A stretch of 64,000 bases of DNA, from assembly GCF_000971115.1 (NCBI RefSeq), contig NZ_BBLV01000005.1, forward strand, positions 160,974 through 224,973. Direction: 5' to 3'. Shown here in pieces: positions 28,413 to 37,065 of the stretch (positions are counted from its first letter, which is position 1; each line of letters begins with the position of its first letter). The notes under the pieces were generated by a model. The model did not search any database. It was given only the letters and a program-made list of their open reading frames with translations, and was not told the origin of the DNA. This stretch comes from Demequina gelatinilytica. GTDB lineage: Bacteria; Actinomycetota; Actinomycetes; Actinomycetales; Demequinaceae. A program made the position numbers and the translations under genes.

Positions 28413-29756
28413 GTGAGCACGCTCGAGGCGTACGCGCGCCGCACCCGCGCGCGCGGATGGTGGCGAGACGGGCTCGAGGCCTCGATCTACCTTGTCGCCG
28501 CCGTGGGCGTCGCGTTCATGATCGCCGGGGGCGGGCTGCTCGCGACGGCCCCGCGCGACTACGCCTACGGCCTGGGCCGCATGGTGGGCATCGTCGCGGC
28601 CGTGCTGGTGCTCGCGCAGATCACGCTGATCTCGCGCGCCCCGTTCGTCGAGCGGGCCTTCGGGCACGATCGCGCCGCGGCGGTCCACACGCGGCTCGGC
28701 AAGGTCGCCTTCATCCTCATGCTCGTCCACGTCGCCTTGATCCTGGTGGTCTCCGCGCAGTACGACGGCCGCTCGATCCTCGCGCAGACCGTCGCGTTCT
28801 GGGACCTGGGCTGGTTCATGGTTGCGGCGCAGGTGGGGCTCGCGCTGTTCGCCGTGGTGGTCGCCACCTCGCTCGTCGCGGTCAGGTCGCGGTGGCGCTA
28901 CGAGCGGTGGCACGCGGTCCACCTGCTCGTCTACCTGGCGATCGCCGCCGTGGTGCCCCATCAGTTCCTCGAGGGGGCGACGTTCCGCGGCGCCGGTGCC
29001 GCCTGGTGGTTCTGGCTCGCGCTGTACGTCCTCGCGATCGGCTCCTTCGTGATGTTCCGCCTGGTGCGCCCGCTCGTGCTGCTCGCACGGCACGGCCTCC
29101 GTGTCGCGGAGGTCGAGGGGCTGCCCGACGGGTCCACCAGCATCGTCGTGTCGGGCCGCGGGCTCGACAGGCTCGGCGCGAGGCCCGGGCAGTTCCTGCT
29201 GTGGAGGTTCCTGGACCGCGAGAGGTGGACGCAGGCGCACCCGTGGTCGCTGTCGCGTGCGCCGCGCCCGGACTCGTTGCGGATCACCGTCAAGCCCTCG
29301 GGGGACACCTCCGCCGCGGTGCGCGACCTCCGCGTGGGCACGCGCGTGCTGGTGGAGGGTCCGCTCGGCATCTTCACCGAGGCGTCCCGCACCAGGCCCG
29401 GTGCGGCGCTCATCGCGTCGGGGATCGGCGTCACGCCCATCCGGGCGCTGCTCGAGCAGGCGGAAGGGCCCTGCACCGTCGTCTACCGGGTACGCTCGCG
29501 CTCCGAGGCGCCGCTGCTCGAGGAGGTCGAGGAGCTGGCCGCCGCGCGCGGCGCGGAGCTCGTGGTGGTCAGCGGTCCCCGTGGGACGGGCTGGGGCACG
29601 GCGGCGGGGGAGAGCCTCGCGGCGCTCGTGGCCGATCTCGCCGACAGGGACCTGTACATCTGCGGTCCGCTGCCGTGGGCCGATGCCGTCGAGGCGGACG
29701 CGCGCGCGGCAGGCGTGCCCGCCACCGCGATCCACCGCGAGCGGTTCGCGTTGTAG
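28413..29756 (+). CDS. Membrane cytochrome b/FNR reductase 2 (ferric-reductase-like)
   Basis: A 447-aa homolog of the protein at 26838. Six helices (about 22-215) carry the heme ligands HTRLGK, LVHVAL, WHAVHLL and VPHQF; the FAD/NAD part has HPWSLSR, GPLGIFTEA, ASGIGVTPIRALL and ICGPLPW. GGAGG precedes the GTG at 28413. Divergence from copy 1 is large (about 40-45% alike by eye), so the two may serve different acceptors or work as a heterodimer. It leads a run of four closely spaced genes ending in apbE. Confidence 0.85.
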   Translation: MSTLEAYARRTRARGWWRDGLEASIYLVAAVGVAFMIAGGGLLATAPRDYAYGLGRMVGIVAAVLVLAQITLISRAPFVERAFGHDRAAAVHTRLGKVAFILMLVHVALILVVSAQYDGRSILAQTVAFWDLGWFMVAAQVGLALFAVVVATSLVAVRSRWRYERWHAVHLLVYLAIAAVVPHQFLEGATFRGAGAAWWFWLALYVLAIGSFVMFRLVRPLVLLARHGLRVAEVEGLPDGSTSIVVSGRGLDRLGARPGQFLLWRFLDRERWTQAHPWSLSRAPRPDSLRITVKPSGDTSAAVRDLRVGTRVLVEGPLGIFTEASRTRPGAALIASGIGVTPIRALLEQAEGPCTVVYRVRSRSEAPLLEEVEELAAARGAELVVVSGPRGTGWGTAAGESLAALVADLADRDLYICGPLPWADAVEADARAAGVPATAIHRERFAL

Positions 29757-29771
29757 GGAGAGGGAGACACG

Positions 29772-30170
29772 ATGAGGACGATGACCAGGACCGCGGGGGC
29801 GCTCGCCTTCGCCGGCGCCGCGAGCACCCTGCTCGCCGGCTGCGGCGGGGACGCCGAGGCGGGGACCGCGGATGCAGTCGCGACGAGCTACGCGGACGGC
29901 ACCTACGACGGCGCGCGCGTGGTCAACGAGAAGGGCGGCTTCCAGGCCCAGGTGATCATCGAGGGCGGCGAGATCACCAGCGTCGCAGCGATCGAGGCCG
30001 GTACCCAGGATCCGCAGTCGACCACGATCAACGCCACGGCGATCCCCGAGCTCGCGGAGAAGGTCGTCGCCGCGCAGAGCGCCGACGTGGACGCGGTCTC
30101 CGGCGCCTCGTACACGTCGCCCGGCTTCCTCGAGTCGGTCGCGGACGCGCTCGCGCAGGCGGCGGGGTAG
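29772..30170 (+). CDS. FMN-binding lipoprotein (flavinylation substrate 2)
   Basis: A 132-aa lipoprotein. The signal peptide ends in LLAGC (Cys24), so it is lipid-anchored to the outer face of the membrane. A single FMN-binding domain fills the rest, with the target motif SGASYTSPGF near residues 109-118 and the expected FMN on Thr. Almost no linker separates anchor and domain, so this carrier should stay next to the membrane reductase. It lies 15 nt after reductase 2. Confidence 0.88.
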   Translation: MRTMTRTAGALAFAGAASTLLAGCGGDAEAGTADAVATSYADGTYDGARVVNEKGGFQAQVIIEGGEITSVAAIEAGTQDPQSTTINATAIPELAEKVVAAQSADVDAVSGASYTSPGFLESVADALAQAAG

Positions 30171-30173
30171 GCG

Positions 30174-30809
30174 ATGCGTACGTCCCGTGCCGTGATGGTC
30201 GCGGGCGGCTGCGCCGCGATCGTCGGCGCGGGCTGGGCCGCCTCGCCCAAGGAGCTGCCCACGCTCGAGCTTGTCGCGCCGTCCACGCCCGAGCCGTCCG
30301 AGAGCCCGAGCGTCGCGGCCAGCCCCGAGGAGAGCCCCTCGCCGTCACCGTCCGCGGTGGTCGAGGAGGACGACGACCACGACGATGACGACGCCGGGGA
30401 CGACAAGGGCGGCGAGCGCGACGACGACGAGAGCGACGACGTCGCCACGCCCGCGCCCGCGCAGCCGGAGCCGGTGGTGACGCCCGACCCCGTCGTCACG
30501 CCCCCTCCGGCCGAGGAGCCCGCGGCGCCCGCCGCGCAGACGTTCGACGGGCCCGTGGTGACCAACGCGCGCGGCGAGTTCCAGGCGCGGATCACGGTCG
30601 AGGGCGGCGTGGTGACCGAGGTGCAGGCCGTGGCTGCCGGGACGCAGGACGCCCAGTCCGTGCAGATCAACGCGAACGCGATCCCGATCCTGCGCGAGGA
30701 GATGCTCGCAGCCCAGAGCTGGGACGTGGCGGCGGTGAGCGGGGCCTCGTTCACCTCGCCCGGGTTCATCGAGTCCGCTCGCGGGGCGTTCGGCAAGGCG
30801 GGGCTGTGA
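30174..30809 (+). CDS. FMN-binding protein with long acidic linker (flavinylation substrate 3)
   Basis: A 211-aa protein: N-terminal hydrophobic segment (about 5-23), a Pro/Ser then very Asp/Glu-rich linker (about 35-120), and a C-terminal FMN-binding domain with target motif SGASFTSPGF. The domain is closest to that of the lipoprotein just upstream, so the two look like a tandem duplication with different tethers. The linker could reach through the wall or bind cations. The next gene overlaps by 4 nt. Confidence 0.85.
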   Translation: MRTSRAVMVAGGCAAIVGAGWAASPKELPTLELVAPSTPEPSESPSVAASPEESPSPSPSAVVEEDDDHDDDDAGDDKGGERDDDESDDVATPAPAQPEPVVTPDPVVTPPPAEEPAAPAAQTFDGPVVTNARGEFQARITVEGGVVTEVQAVAAGTQDAQSVQINANAIPILREEMLAAQSWDVAAVSGASFTSPGFIESARGAFGKAGL

Positions 30810-31582
30810 CCGGCACCTTCCGCACCACCGTCCACGCGATGGCCATGCCGTTCGTGGTCGAGCTCGACGAGCCGGACCCCGTCGAGGTCGAGCCTGCCGT
30901 CGCGGAGTTCCATGCGAGCCTCGTGTGGGCCGACGAGGTCTTCTCGCTCTGGAAGGACGACTCGTACCTGACCGCGTACCTGCGCGGCGACCTCATGCTC
31001 GACGAGGCACCGCAGGAGCTGCGCGAGGTCCTCGAGGCGTGCGAGTGGTACCGCGAGGCGACCGGCGGTGGCTTCGACGCCCGCCGTGCCGACGGTGTCC
31101 TCGATCCGACAGGGCTGGTCAAGGGCTGGGCGGTCGCGCGTGCGTCCGCCCACCTGCGCGCGGCGCGTGCGAGCGGCTGGATGGTCGGGGCCTCGGGCGA
31201 CATCCTCGTCTCGGAGGGCTGCCGGCGCCGCATCGGGATCGCCGACCCGCGCGTCCAGGGAGACCCCCAGGGGACGCCGGTGGTCGACGTGGTCGAGCTG
31301 GGAGGGACGTTCACCGCGCTCGCGACCTCGGGCGGCGCGCAGGTGGTCGATCACATCTGGGATCCCGTGACCGGCGACGTGGCGCGCCACTACATGCAGG
31401 TCTCGGTCGCCGGACGGGACCTCACCGCATGCGACGCGTGGGCGACCGCGATCACGGGCGGCGGGCCGCGCATCGTGCCTCTCGCCCTCGCGCAGGGGCT
31501 CGAGGTGCTGCTCATCACGGGGGGCCGCTACGACGGCACCTTCGACGCCCAGACCAGCCCCGGGTGGCCGAGCGTGCGATGA
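30806..31582 (+). CDS. apbE: FAD:protein FMN transferase (ApbE)
   Basis: A 258-aa enzyme that uses FAD and Mg to attach FMN to Ser/Thr of target proteins. Seen motifs: MAMPFVVEL at the start, [14 protein letters not shown] (canonical D-G-KG-A), [26 protein letters not shown] and ACDAWATAI. It is shorter than usual ApbE (300-350 aa) and shows no signal peptide or lipobox, although its targets are exported. The GTG start overlaps the previous gene by 4 nt. It is the last gene of the flavinylation locus. Confidence 0.88.
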   Translation: MTGTFRTTVHAMAMPFVVELDEPDPVEVEPAVAEFHASLVWADEVFSLWKDDSYLTAYLRGDLMLDEAPQELREVLEACEWYREATGGGFDARRADGVLDPTGLVKGWAVARASAHLRAARASGWMVGASGDILVSEGCRRRIGIADPRVQGDPQGTPVVDVVELGGTFTALATSGGAQVVDHIWDPVTGDVARHYMQVSVAGRDLTACDAWATAITGGGPRIVPLALAQGLEVLLITGGRYDGTFDAQTSPGWPSVR

Positions 31583-31594
31583 CGCGCACGGCGT

Positions 31595-31624
31595 TTGGCC
31601 GTGCGAGGCCGGTTCTGGCACAAT
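31595..31624 (+). promoter_or_regulatory. Probable rpsP promoter
   Basis: TTGGCC (31595-31600) and CACAAT (31619-31624) are separated by 18 bp, about 120 nt before rpsP. The 160-nt gap otherwise holds only a leader with AAGGAGA just before the start. Confidence 0.5.
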
Positions 31625-31742
31625 GGGTCGCTGGCACGCGCGGCCCTCTACCCGTGCATGCCTATTCGTCTTGTCAGTGCGCGACACCGTGTTTCCCCGC
31701 GGCGAGCGCTCCGGCTCACACCGAATTCAGAAGGAGACAGCC

Positions 31743-32201
31743 ATGGCTGTGAAGATCCGCCTCAAGCGCTTCGGCAAGAAGCGCGCCCCGTTCTACCGCG
31801 TCGTCGTCATGGACTCGCGCACCAAGCGCGACGGCCGTGCGATCGAGGAGATCGGCAAGTACCACCCCACCGAGGAGCCCTCGGTCATCGAGATCGACTC
31901 CGAGCGCGCGCAGTACTGGCTCTCCGTGGGCGCGCAGCCCACCGAGCAGGTCGCCGCGCTGCTCAAGCTCACCGGCGACTGGGGCACCTTCAAGGGTGAG
32001 AAGGACGCCAAGAGCACCGTGAAGGTTGCCGGCGCCAAGGCCGACGCCGCCGACGCCATCAAGGCGCACGCGGACGCCGCGGAGAAGGCCAAGGCCGACG
32101 CCGCCGCCAAGAAGGAGGCCGCCAAGGCCGAGGAGGCTGCCGCCGCCGACGCCGACGAGGCCACCGACGAGGCCGCCGAGGCCCCTGCCGAGGAGAACTG
32201 A
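31743..32201 (+). CDS. rpsP: Ribosomal protein S16 with long C-terminal tail
   Basis: The first 80 residues are ordinary S16 ([36 protein letters not shown]), a 30S assembly protein. A further 70 residues of Ala, Lys, Glu and Asp follow, giving 152 aa against about 85-90 in most bacteria. Such tails occur in several actinobacteria; their role is unknown. AAGGAGA precedes the ATG. It begins the rpsP-khpA transcription unit. Confidence 0.96.
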   Translation: MAVKIRLKRFGKKRAPFYRVVVMDSRTKRDGRAIEEIGKYHPTEEPSVIEIDSERAQYWLSVGAQPTEQVAALLKLTGDWGTFKGEKDAKSTVKVAGAKADAADAIKAHADAAEKAKADAAAKKEAAKAEEAAAADADEATDEAAEAPAEEN

Positions 32202-32203
32202 CG

Positions 32204-32434
32204 ATGGTCGTCGACGCTCTCGAGTTCCTGGTCCGCAGCATCGTCCGCAACCCGGACGACGTCCGCGTGACCGAGCGCTCCGGGCGTCGCGGCACCACCC
32301 TCAACGTGGTGGTGCACCCTGACGACCTCCCCCGGGTCATCGGTCGCCGCGGTCGCACCGCGACGGCGATCCGGACGGTCGTCGAGGCCGTCGCGAGGGA
32401 CGACGTCCGCGTCAACATCGTGGACGTCGCCTGA
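32204..32434 (+). CDS. khpA: KH-domain RNA-binding protein
   Basis: A 76-aa single KH domain with the RNA-binding loop IGRRGRTA. It binds RNA non-specifically, in other bacteria together with KhpB (Jag). It lies 2 nt after rpsP, as in most actinobacteria and firmicutes, and a strong terminator ends the unit. Confidence 0.92.
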   Translation: MVVDALEFLVRSIVRNPDDVRVTERSGRRGTTLNVVVHPDDLPRVIGRRGRTATAIRTVVEAVARDDVRVNIVDVA

Positions 32435-32455
32435 CCTCAGGCATCGAGCAGTCGA

Positions 32456-32485
32456 GAACGCCCCTCCCCACCGGGAGGGGCGTTC
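32456..32485 (+). terminator. Intrinsic-type terminator after rpsP-khpA
   Basis: GAACGCCCCTCCC (32456-32468) and GGGAGGGGCGTTC (32473-32485) are perfect 13-bp arms with a CACC loop, followed by TTG. It also ends the convergent gene at 32513. Confidence 0.85.
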
Positions 32486-32512
32486 TTGCGTGTCGGAGGG
32501 ACGAGGCGGCGG

Positions 32513-32923
32513 TCAGGTGGCGGGCGCGCCGCGGAACCACGCCGACGCGCGTCGCGTCGACAGCAACGCGATGACCACGAGCGCGAGCGGGATCTCGATC
32601 GCGGCCTGCAGCGCGAAGGTGCCGCCGATGCTGCCCAGCCCGTATGCGGCGGCGGCGATCCGCACGATCATCACCAGGATGACCAGCACGCGCGCCCCTT
32701 GGGAGCCCATCGCGAGCCCGGCCGCGACCGCGGCGGTGAACACCGCGATCGCGAGCGTGGTGAGCCCGTACCAGAGCAGGTTGCCCGCCTCGATCTCATC
32801 GCTGAGATCCTCCGGGTGGTAGTAGAGCCAGATCAGCGCGGCCCCCGCGATGAGGTCCATCGCGGCGGCGAGCCACGTGAGTGCCGAGACGATCGTGACG
32901 GATCCTGGACGGTCCTGTGCCAT
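32513..32923 (-). CDS. Four-helix membrane protein, paralog 1
   Basis: A 136-aa protein with four hydrophobic helices (about 10-30, 48-70, 74-95 and 100-122). TLASVxIVxxLTWxAAxxDLIxGxA-like start is shared with its neighbour at 32962. AAGGAG precedes the ATG at 32921-32923. I recognise no family. The pair is inserted between khpA and rimM, which are usually close together in actinobacteria. Confidence 0.7.
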   Translation of the reverse strand: MAQDRPGSVTIVSALTWLAAAMDLIAGAALIWLYYHPEDLSDEIEAGNLLWYGLTTLAIAVFTAAVAAGLAMGSQGARVLVILVMIVRIAAAAYGLGSIGGTFALQAAIEIPLALVVIALLSTRRASAWFRGAPAT

Positions 32924-32961
32924 GGCGTGCTCCTTCGTAGCGGCGCGTATCGCGCCTGCTC

Positions 32962-33369
32962 TCAGGATGACCGGAAGTACGCGAAAGCGCGCGGCGTGGC
33001 GAGCGCGACGATGACGAGCACCGATCCGAGCAGCTGCCCGGGGACCTGCCACCGCACCAGCTCGCCCAGGACGCTCGTCGCGTAGACCGCGCCCGCGATG
33101 CGCCCCGCCATGAGGAGCATCACCAGGACGCGCGAGAGCTGCGAGCCCGCGCCGATCCCGAGCGCGAAGGCCGCCGCAAGGAGCCCGCTCGCGAGCAGGG
33201 CGAAGCCGTAGCCGCGCGTCTCGGACTCCGTCAGCGGGATCGACGCCCGCTGCATGTGCAGGCTGAGCCACACGAACGCCGCGCCTGTCACCAGATCGGT
33301 GACGGCGGCCACCCACGTGAGGATCACGGCGAACGTGACGCCCGCCGGGCGCCCCACGGTGTCGGCCAT
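32962..33369 (-). CDS. Four-helix membrane protein, paralog 2
   Basis: A 135-aa protein, similar to the one at 32513 over its full length (TWVAAVTDLVTGAAFVWL; GSQLSRVLVMLLMAGRIAGAVY). Four helices and a charged C-terminus ending PRAFAYFRSS. GAGAGGAG precedes the ATG. The two genes are 38 nt apart and probably transcribed together, a tandem duplication of unknown role. Confidence 0.7.
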   Translation of the reverse strand: MADTVGRPAGVTFAVILTWVAAVTDLVTGAAFVWLSLHMQRASIPLTESETRGYGFALLASGLLAAAFALGIGAGSQLSRVLVMLLMAGRIAGAVYATSVLGELVRWQVPGQLLGSVLVIVALATPRAFAYFRSS

Positions 33370-33444
33370 CGTGCTCCTCTCCGAGTGTCGGGTCAACGCT
33401 AGCGTGCGGCCGGGTCTGTTCCGGGGTGAAAGTACGCTGGTGTC

Positions 33445-33978
33445 ATGAGATTGACCGTCGCCCGCATCGGCCGTGCCCATGGGCTCAAGGGGGAGGTGTC
33501 CGTCGAGCTCCGGACCGACATCCCCGAGGAGCGCCTGGTTCCCGGCGAGGTGTTCGAGACCGAGCCCCCGTCCGCAGGCCCTCTGACCGTCGCCCGGGTA
33601 CGCGTCCAGGCGGGGCGCTGGTACGTCCACTTCGCCGAGCTGGGCGACCGCAATGCCGCCGAGGCCGCTCGTGGAGTGGAGCTCACCATCGAGGGAGCCG
33701 AGTCGGACGAGGAGGACGCGTGGTACGTCCATGAGCTCGTGGGCCTCGCGGCGGTGCGCCCGGACGGCAGCGCCGTCGGCGAGGTCGTCGACCTGGTGAC
33801 GATGCCCGCGCAGGACCTGCTGGTGGTCAAGCAGGCGGGGGGTCACCGCGCGATGATCCCGTTCGTCGAGGAGTTCGTGCCGGAGGTCGACCTCGAGGGC
33901 CGGCGCGTCGTGGTGACGCCGCCCTACGGCCTCCTCGCGGGTGAGGAGCCCGAGGTGACGGGGGAGACCGCGTCATGA
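33445..33978 (+). CDS. rimM: Ribosome maturation factor RimM
   Basis: A 177-aa factor for 30S maturation that binds S19. The N-terminal [16 protein letters not shown] begins the RimM domain; the C-terminal half ([12 protein letters not shown] to [20 protein letters not shown]) is the PRC barrel. TACGCT (33433-33438) ends 6 nt before the ATG and there is no Shine-Dalgarno sequence, so it may be leaderless. It overlaps trmD by 4 nt. Confidence 0.95.
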   Translation: MRLTVARIGRAHGLKGEVSVELRTDIPEERLVPGEVFETEPPSAGPLTVARVRVQAGRWYVHFAELGDRNAAEAARGVELTIEGAESDEEDAWYVHELVGLAAVRPDGSAVGEVVDLVTMPAQDLLVVKQAGGHRAMIPFVEEFVPEVDLEGRRVVVTPPYGLLAGEEPEVTGETAS

Positions 33979-34703
33979 GGATGCGGATCGACGTCGTCAC
34001 CATCTTCCCCGAGTTCTTCGGGGTGCTCGACGTGTCGCTGCTGGGCAAGGCGCGCCAGAGCGAGCTGGTCGAGACCCATGTGCATGACCTCCGCGACTAC
34101 GCGGCGTTCAAGGCGGACGGCTCGCCCGATGTGCACCGTACGGTCGACGACGCCCCGTTCGGCGGCGGCGCCGGCATGGTGATGAAGCCCGACGTGTGGG
34201 GCAAGGCGCTCGACGACGTGCTGCGGCCCACCGGGGTGCTGGTGATCCCCTCGCCGGCGGGCGTCCCGTTCACCCAGGCCCTCGCGGCCGAGCTCTCCGA
34301 GGCGCCGCAGCTGGTGTTCGCCTGCGGGCGCTACGAGGGCATCGACGCGCGCGTCGCGGAGCACTACGCCCAGGACGGCTACCGCGTGGTCGAGGCGAGC
34401 CTCGGCGACTACGTGCTCAACGGGGGAGAGGTGGCCGCGGTCGCGATGATCGAGGCGATCACGCGGCTCATCCCCGGCTTCATGGGCAACGCCCAGTCGA
34501 TCGTCGAGGAGTCGCACTCGGACGGCCTGCTCGAGTACCCGTCCTACACGCGGCCCGCATCGTGGCGCGGCCTCGACGTGCCCGACATCCTGCTGAGCGG
34601 GCATCACGCGAACATCGCGACGTGGCGCCATGAGCAGCAGCTCTCCCGCACGCGCGAGCGGCGGCCGGACCTGCTGCCCCCCGGGGAGGACGGCGCCTGG
34701 TGA
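33975..34703 (+). CDS. trmD: tRNA (guanine-37-N1)-methyltransferase
   Basis: A 242-aa SPOUT enzyme that methylates G37 of tRNAs and prevents frameshifts. It has [12 protein letters not shown] at the start, [11 protein letters not shown], the knot [13 protein letters not shown], and [13 protein letters not shown]. Its C-terminal domain ends [16 protein letters not shown]. It is translated after rimM from an overlapping ATGA. Confidence 0.96.
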   Translation: MRMRIDVVTIFPEFFGVLDVSLLGKARQSELVETHVHDLRDYAAFKADGSPDVHRTVDDAPFGGGAGMVMKPDVWGKALDDVLRPTGVLVIPSPAGVPFTQALAAELSEAPQLVFACGRYEGIDARVAEHYAQDGYRVVEASLGDYVLNGGEVAAVAMIEAITRLIPGFMGNAQSIVEESHSDGLLEYPSYTRPASWRGLDVPDILLSGHHANIATWRHEQQLSRTRERRPDLLPPGEDGAW

Positions 34704-34885
34704 CCGGGCCCGCCGTCGCGTCCCTCGCATCGTCCGGGCACGGTGTGGCAGAATAGACCCTCGGTGCGCGCGGAGCCACGGCCTGCCACAGGGGGCCCGG
34801 CTCGGGACGCGACGCATCATCCACTATCGATCGCCGCAAGGCGGATACCGTATGTGACCTGTGGCATGTGCGAGGAGAGACAGTC
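34704..34885 (+). promoter_or_regulatory. rplS promoter and leader region
   Basis: The gap between trmD and rplS contains CAGAAT (34749-34754) as a possible -10 and a 130-nt leader. A GCCGCAAGGC hairpin lies at about 34831-34840, and AGGAGAGA stands 5 nt before the ATG. No known ribosomal-protein leader motif is recognised. Confidence 0.4.
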
Positions 34886-35233
34886 ATGCAGAAGCTTGAC
34901 AACGTGGTCGCGGGCCAGCTCCGCGACGACATCCCGGCGTTCCGCGCCGGTGACACCGTGAAGGTCCACGTCAAGGTCATCGAGGGCAACCGCTCGCGTG
35001 TCCAGGTGTTCCAGGGCATCGTGATCGCGCGTGCCGGCCAGGGCATCGGCGAGACCTTCACCGTGCGCAAGATCTCGTTCGGCGTCGGCGTCGAGCGCGT
35101 CTTCCCGATCCACGCCCCCACGATCGAGAAGATCGAGGTCGAGCGTCGCGGCGACGTGCGTCGCGCGAAGCTCTACTACCTCCGCGGCCTCCGCGGCAAG
35201 GCGGCGCGTATCCGCGAGAAGCGCGAGAACTAA
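34886..35233 (+). CDS. rplS: Ribosomal protein L19
   Basis: A 115-aa 50S protein at the subunit interface. [28 protein letters not shown] and [13 protein letters not shown] are family hallmarks. An in-frame GTG at 34868 exists, but AGGAGAGA points to the ATG at 34886. It is followed after one base by the lepB frame. Confidence 0.96.
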   Translation: MQKLDNVVAGQLRDDIPAFRAGDTVKVHVKVIEGNRSRVQVFQGIVIARAGQGIGETFTVRKISFGVGVERVFPIHAPTIEKIEVERRGDVRRAKLYYLRGLRGKAARIREKREN

Positions 35234-35234
35234 G

Positions 35235-35969
35235 ATCGCCACCAGCGCCGACGCACCGGCGGAGGGCTCGCCCTCCGCCGGTCGTCGTGCGTGGGGCTGG
35301 GCGAAGGAGGTCGTCCTGGTCATCGCGAGCGCCCTGCTGCTCTCGCTGGTGATCAAGACCTTCTTCTTCCAGTCCTTCTACATCCCCTCGGAGTCGATGG
35401 AGCCGACCCTCATCAAGGGCGACCGGATCCTCGTCACCAAGTGGCGACCCGACCCGCTGCCGCTGCGACGCGGCGACGTGGTGGTCTTCAAGGACCCCGC
35501 GAACTGGCTCGGCACCCCCGTCGACAACGACACCGCGCTCGAGCGCGTCGCCAAGGACATCCTCACGTGGACCGGGCTCCTTCCCGAGGACGCCGGCGAG
35601 CACCTGGTGAAGCGCGTGATCGGGCTGCCCGGGGACGTGGTCGAGTGCACCGATCCCGATGGCCAGGTGACGGTCAACGGCGAGGCTCTCGACGAGTCCT
35701 ACATCGCCGAGGGCTCGCGCGCGTGCGGCACCGAGTTCCGCGTCGAGGTCCCCGAGGACTACATCTGGGTCATGGGCGACAACCGTGACCACAGCGCGGA
35801 CTCGCGCGCGCACATGGGCGACCCGGGCGGCGGCACGGTGCCGCTCGACAACGTCGTCGGCACCACCTTCGCGGTCGTATGGCCCTTCGACCGCTTCGGC
35901 GGCGTCGGCAACCCGTGGGGCGACGACGCCCCGTCGACGGACGATGCCGCTGCCGCCACCGCGGAGTGA
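35235..35969 (+). CDS. lepB: Signal peptidase I (start codon uncertain)
   Basis: A membrane Ser-Lys protease that removes signal peptides. One helix (VVLVIASALLLSLVIKTFF) is followed by the catalytic Ser in PSESMEPT, the substrate loop RGDVVVFKDP, the catalytic Lys in VKRVIGLPGD and the GDNRDHSADSR box. No ATG, GTG or TTG occurs in frame between the rplS stop and the helix. The only in-frame start upstream is a GTG at 35031, deep in rplS. ATC at 35235, one base after the rplS stop, is my best placement, giving about 244 aa with a 22-residue cytoplasmic lead. The gene itself is certain. Confidence 0.85.
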   Translation: MATSADAPAEGSPSAGRRAWGWAKEVVLVIASALLLSLVIKTFFFQSFYIPSESMEPTLIKGDRILVTKWRPDPLPLRRGDVVVFKDPANWLGTPVDNDTALERVAKDILTWTGLLPEDAGEHLVKRVIGLPGDVVECTDPDGQVTVNGEALDESYIAEGSRACGTEFRVEVPEDYIWVMGDNRDHSADSRAHMGDPGGGTVPLDNVVGTTFAVVWPFDRFGGVGNPWGDDAPSTDDAAAATAE

Positions 35970-35970
35970 C

Positions 35971-36621
35971 ATGAGCGTCTCGCTCACGCATGAGGCGGAG
36001 CTCTGGGATGCCGGGCTCCCTGTGGTGGCCGGGATCGACGAGGTCGGCCGCGGCGCGCTCGCCGGTCCCGTCTCCGTGGGCGTGGTCGCCGTGACGCGCT
36101 GCGACTCGTGGCCCGAGGGCCTCACCGACTCCAAGCTGCTGAGCGCGGCACGCCGTGAGGCGCTCATCGCGCCGCTCGCGGAGTTCGGCGTCGCGCGTGC
36201 GGTGGGGCATGCCTCGTCGGTCGAGATCGACGCGATCGGCATCGTCGCGGCGCTGCGGCTCGCCGCGCGCCGTGCGCTCGATGCGATGGATCTCGAGATC
36301 GACGCCGTCCTGCTCGACGGCACGCACGACTGGCTCACGCCGCCGCCCGCGGACCTGTTCTCGGACGATGCGGAGGAGTGGGCCGCGCCGCCGGTCACCA
36401 TGGTGGTCAAGGGCGACCGCGCATGCGCGTCGATCGCGGCCGCGTCGGTGCTCGCCAAGGTCGAGCGCGACGCCCTCATGGCCGCCGCGCACGCGGAGCA
36501 TCCCGTCTACGCATGGGACAGCAACAAGGGCTACGGTGCGGCCTCGCACCTCGACGCGCTGCGCGAGCACGGTCCGTCGCCGCTGCATCGCGTGTCGTGG
36601 AAGCTGCCGTTCCGCGCATGA
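35971..36621 (+). CDS. rnhB: Ribonuclease HII
   Basis: A 216-aa enzyme that removes ribonucleotides from DNA-RNA hybrids. GIDEVGRGALAGPV carries the first two catalytic acids, TDSKLL the typical motif, and VLLDGTHDW and VVKGDRACASIAAASVLAKV the rest. An acidic insert (SDDAEEWAAP, around residue 130) is not in E. coli RnhB. It follows lepB after one base, so rplS-lepB-rnhB form an operon. Confidence 0.95.
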   Translation: MSVSLTHEAELWDAGLPVVAGIDEVGRGALAGPVSVGVVAVTRCDSWPEGLTDSKLLSAARREALIAPLAEFGVARAVGHASSVEIDAIGIVAALRLAARRALDAMDLEIDAVLLDGTHDWLTPPPADLFSDDAEEWAAPPVTMVVKGDRACASIAAASVLAKVERDALMAAAHAEHPVYAWDSNKGYGAASHLDALREHGPSPLHRVSWKLPFRA

Positions 36622-36689
36622 CGCCAGGTCCCGGCGACCTTCCGGCGCGGGACTCGCACATCGGCGGCGGTTCGCGCCATCATTGACGG

Positions 36690-37013
36690 GTGAGCCACGA
36701 AGACCTCGAGAACTACGAGACCGAAGCCGAGCTCGCCCTCTACCGCGAGTACCGGGACGTCGTCGGGCTGTTCCAGTACGTCGTGGAGACGGAGCGCCGC
36801 TTCTACCTGTGCAACAAGGTCGATCTGCAGGTCAAAGCCTCGGGCGGCGACATCTACTTCGAGGTCACCATGGCCGACGCGTGGGTGTGGGACGTCTACC
36901 GCAGCGCCCGCCTGGTGAAGAACGTGCGGGTGGTGACGTTCAAGGACGTCAACATCGAGGAGCTCGCGCGCGACGACGACCTCCCGGACATCCGCCAGCT
37001 CCGCGGTCGCTGA
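36690..37013 (+). CDS. DUF2469 protein
   Basis: A 107-aa acidic protein nearly confined to Actinobacteria: EDLENYETEAELALYREYRDVV and YVVETERRFYLCNKVDL are its hallmarks. Function unknown. It normally lies between rnhB and yraN, as here, except that a TetR-efflux island separates it from yraN. GTG start. Confidence 0.88.
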   Translation: MSHEDLENYETEAELALYREYRDVVGLFQYVVETERRFYLCNKVDLQVKASGGDIYFEVTMADAWVWDVYRSARLVKNVRVVTFKDVNIEELARDDDLPDIRQLRGR

Positions 37014-37065
37014 TCCCTGCGCGCGAGCGCCGCGACGCACACGACGGACGGCGATCTCTGCAAAT

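Noticed and set aside
30360..30450. Repeat-like GAC runs in the third FMN-binding gene
   Set aside because: They encode an Asp-rich linker in frame; not a tandem repeat array or CRISPR.
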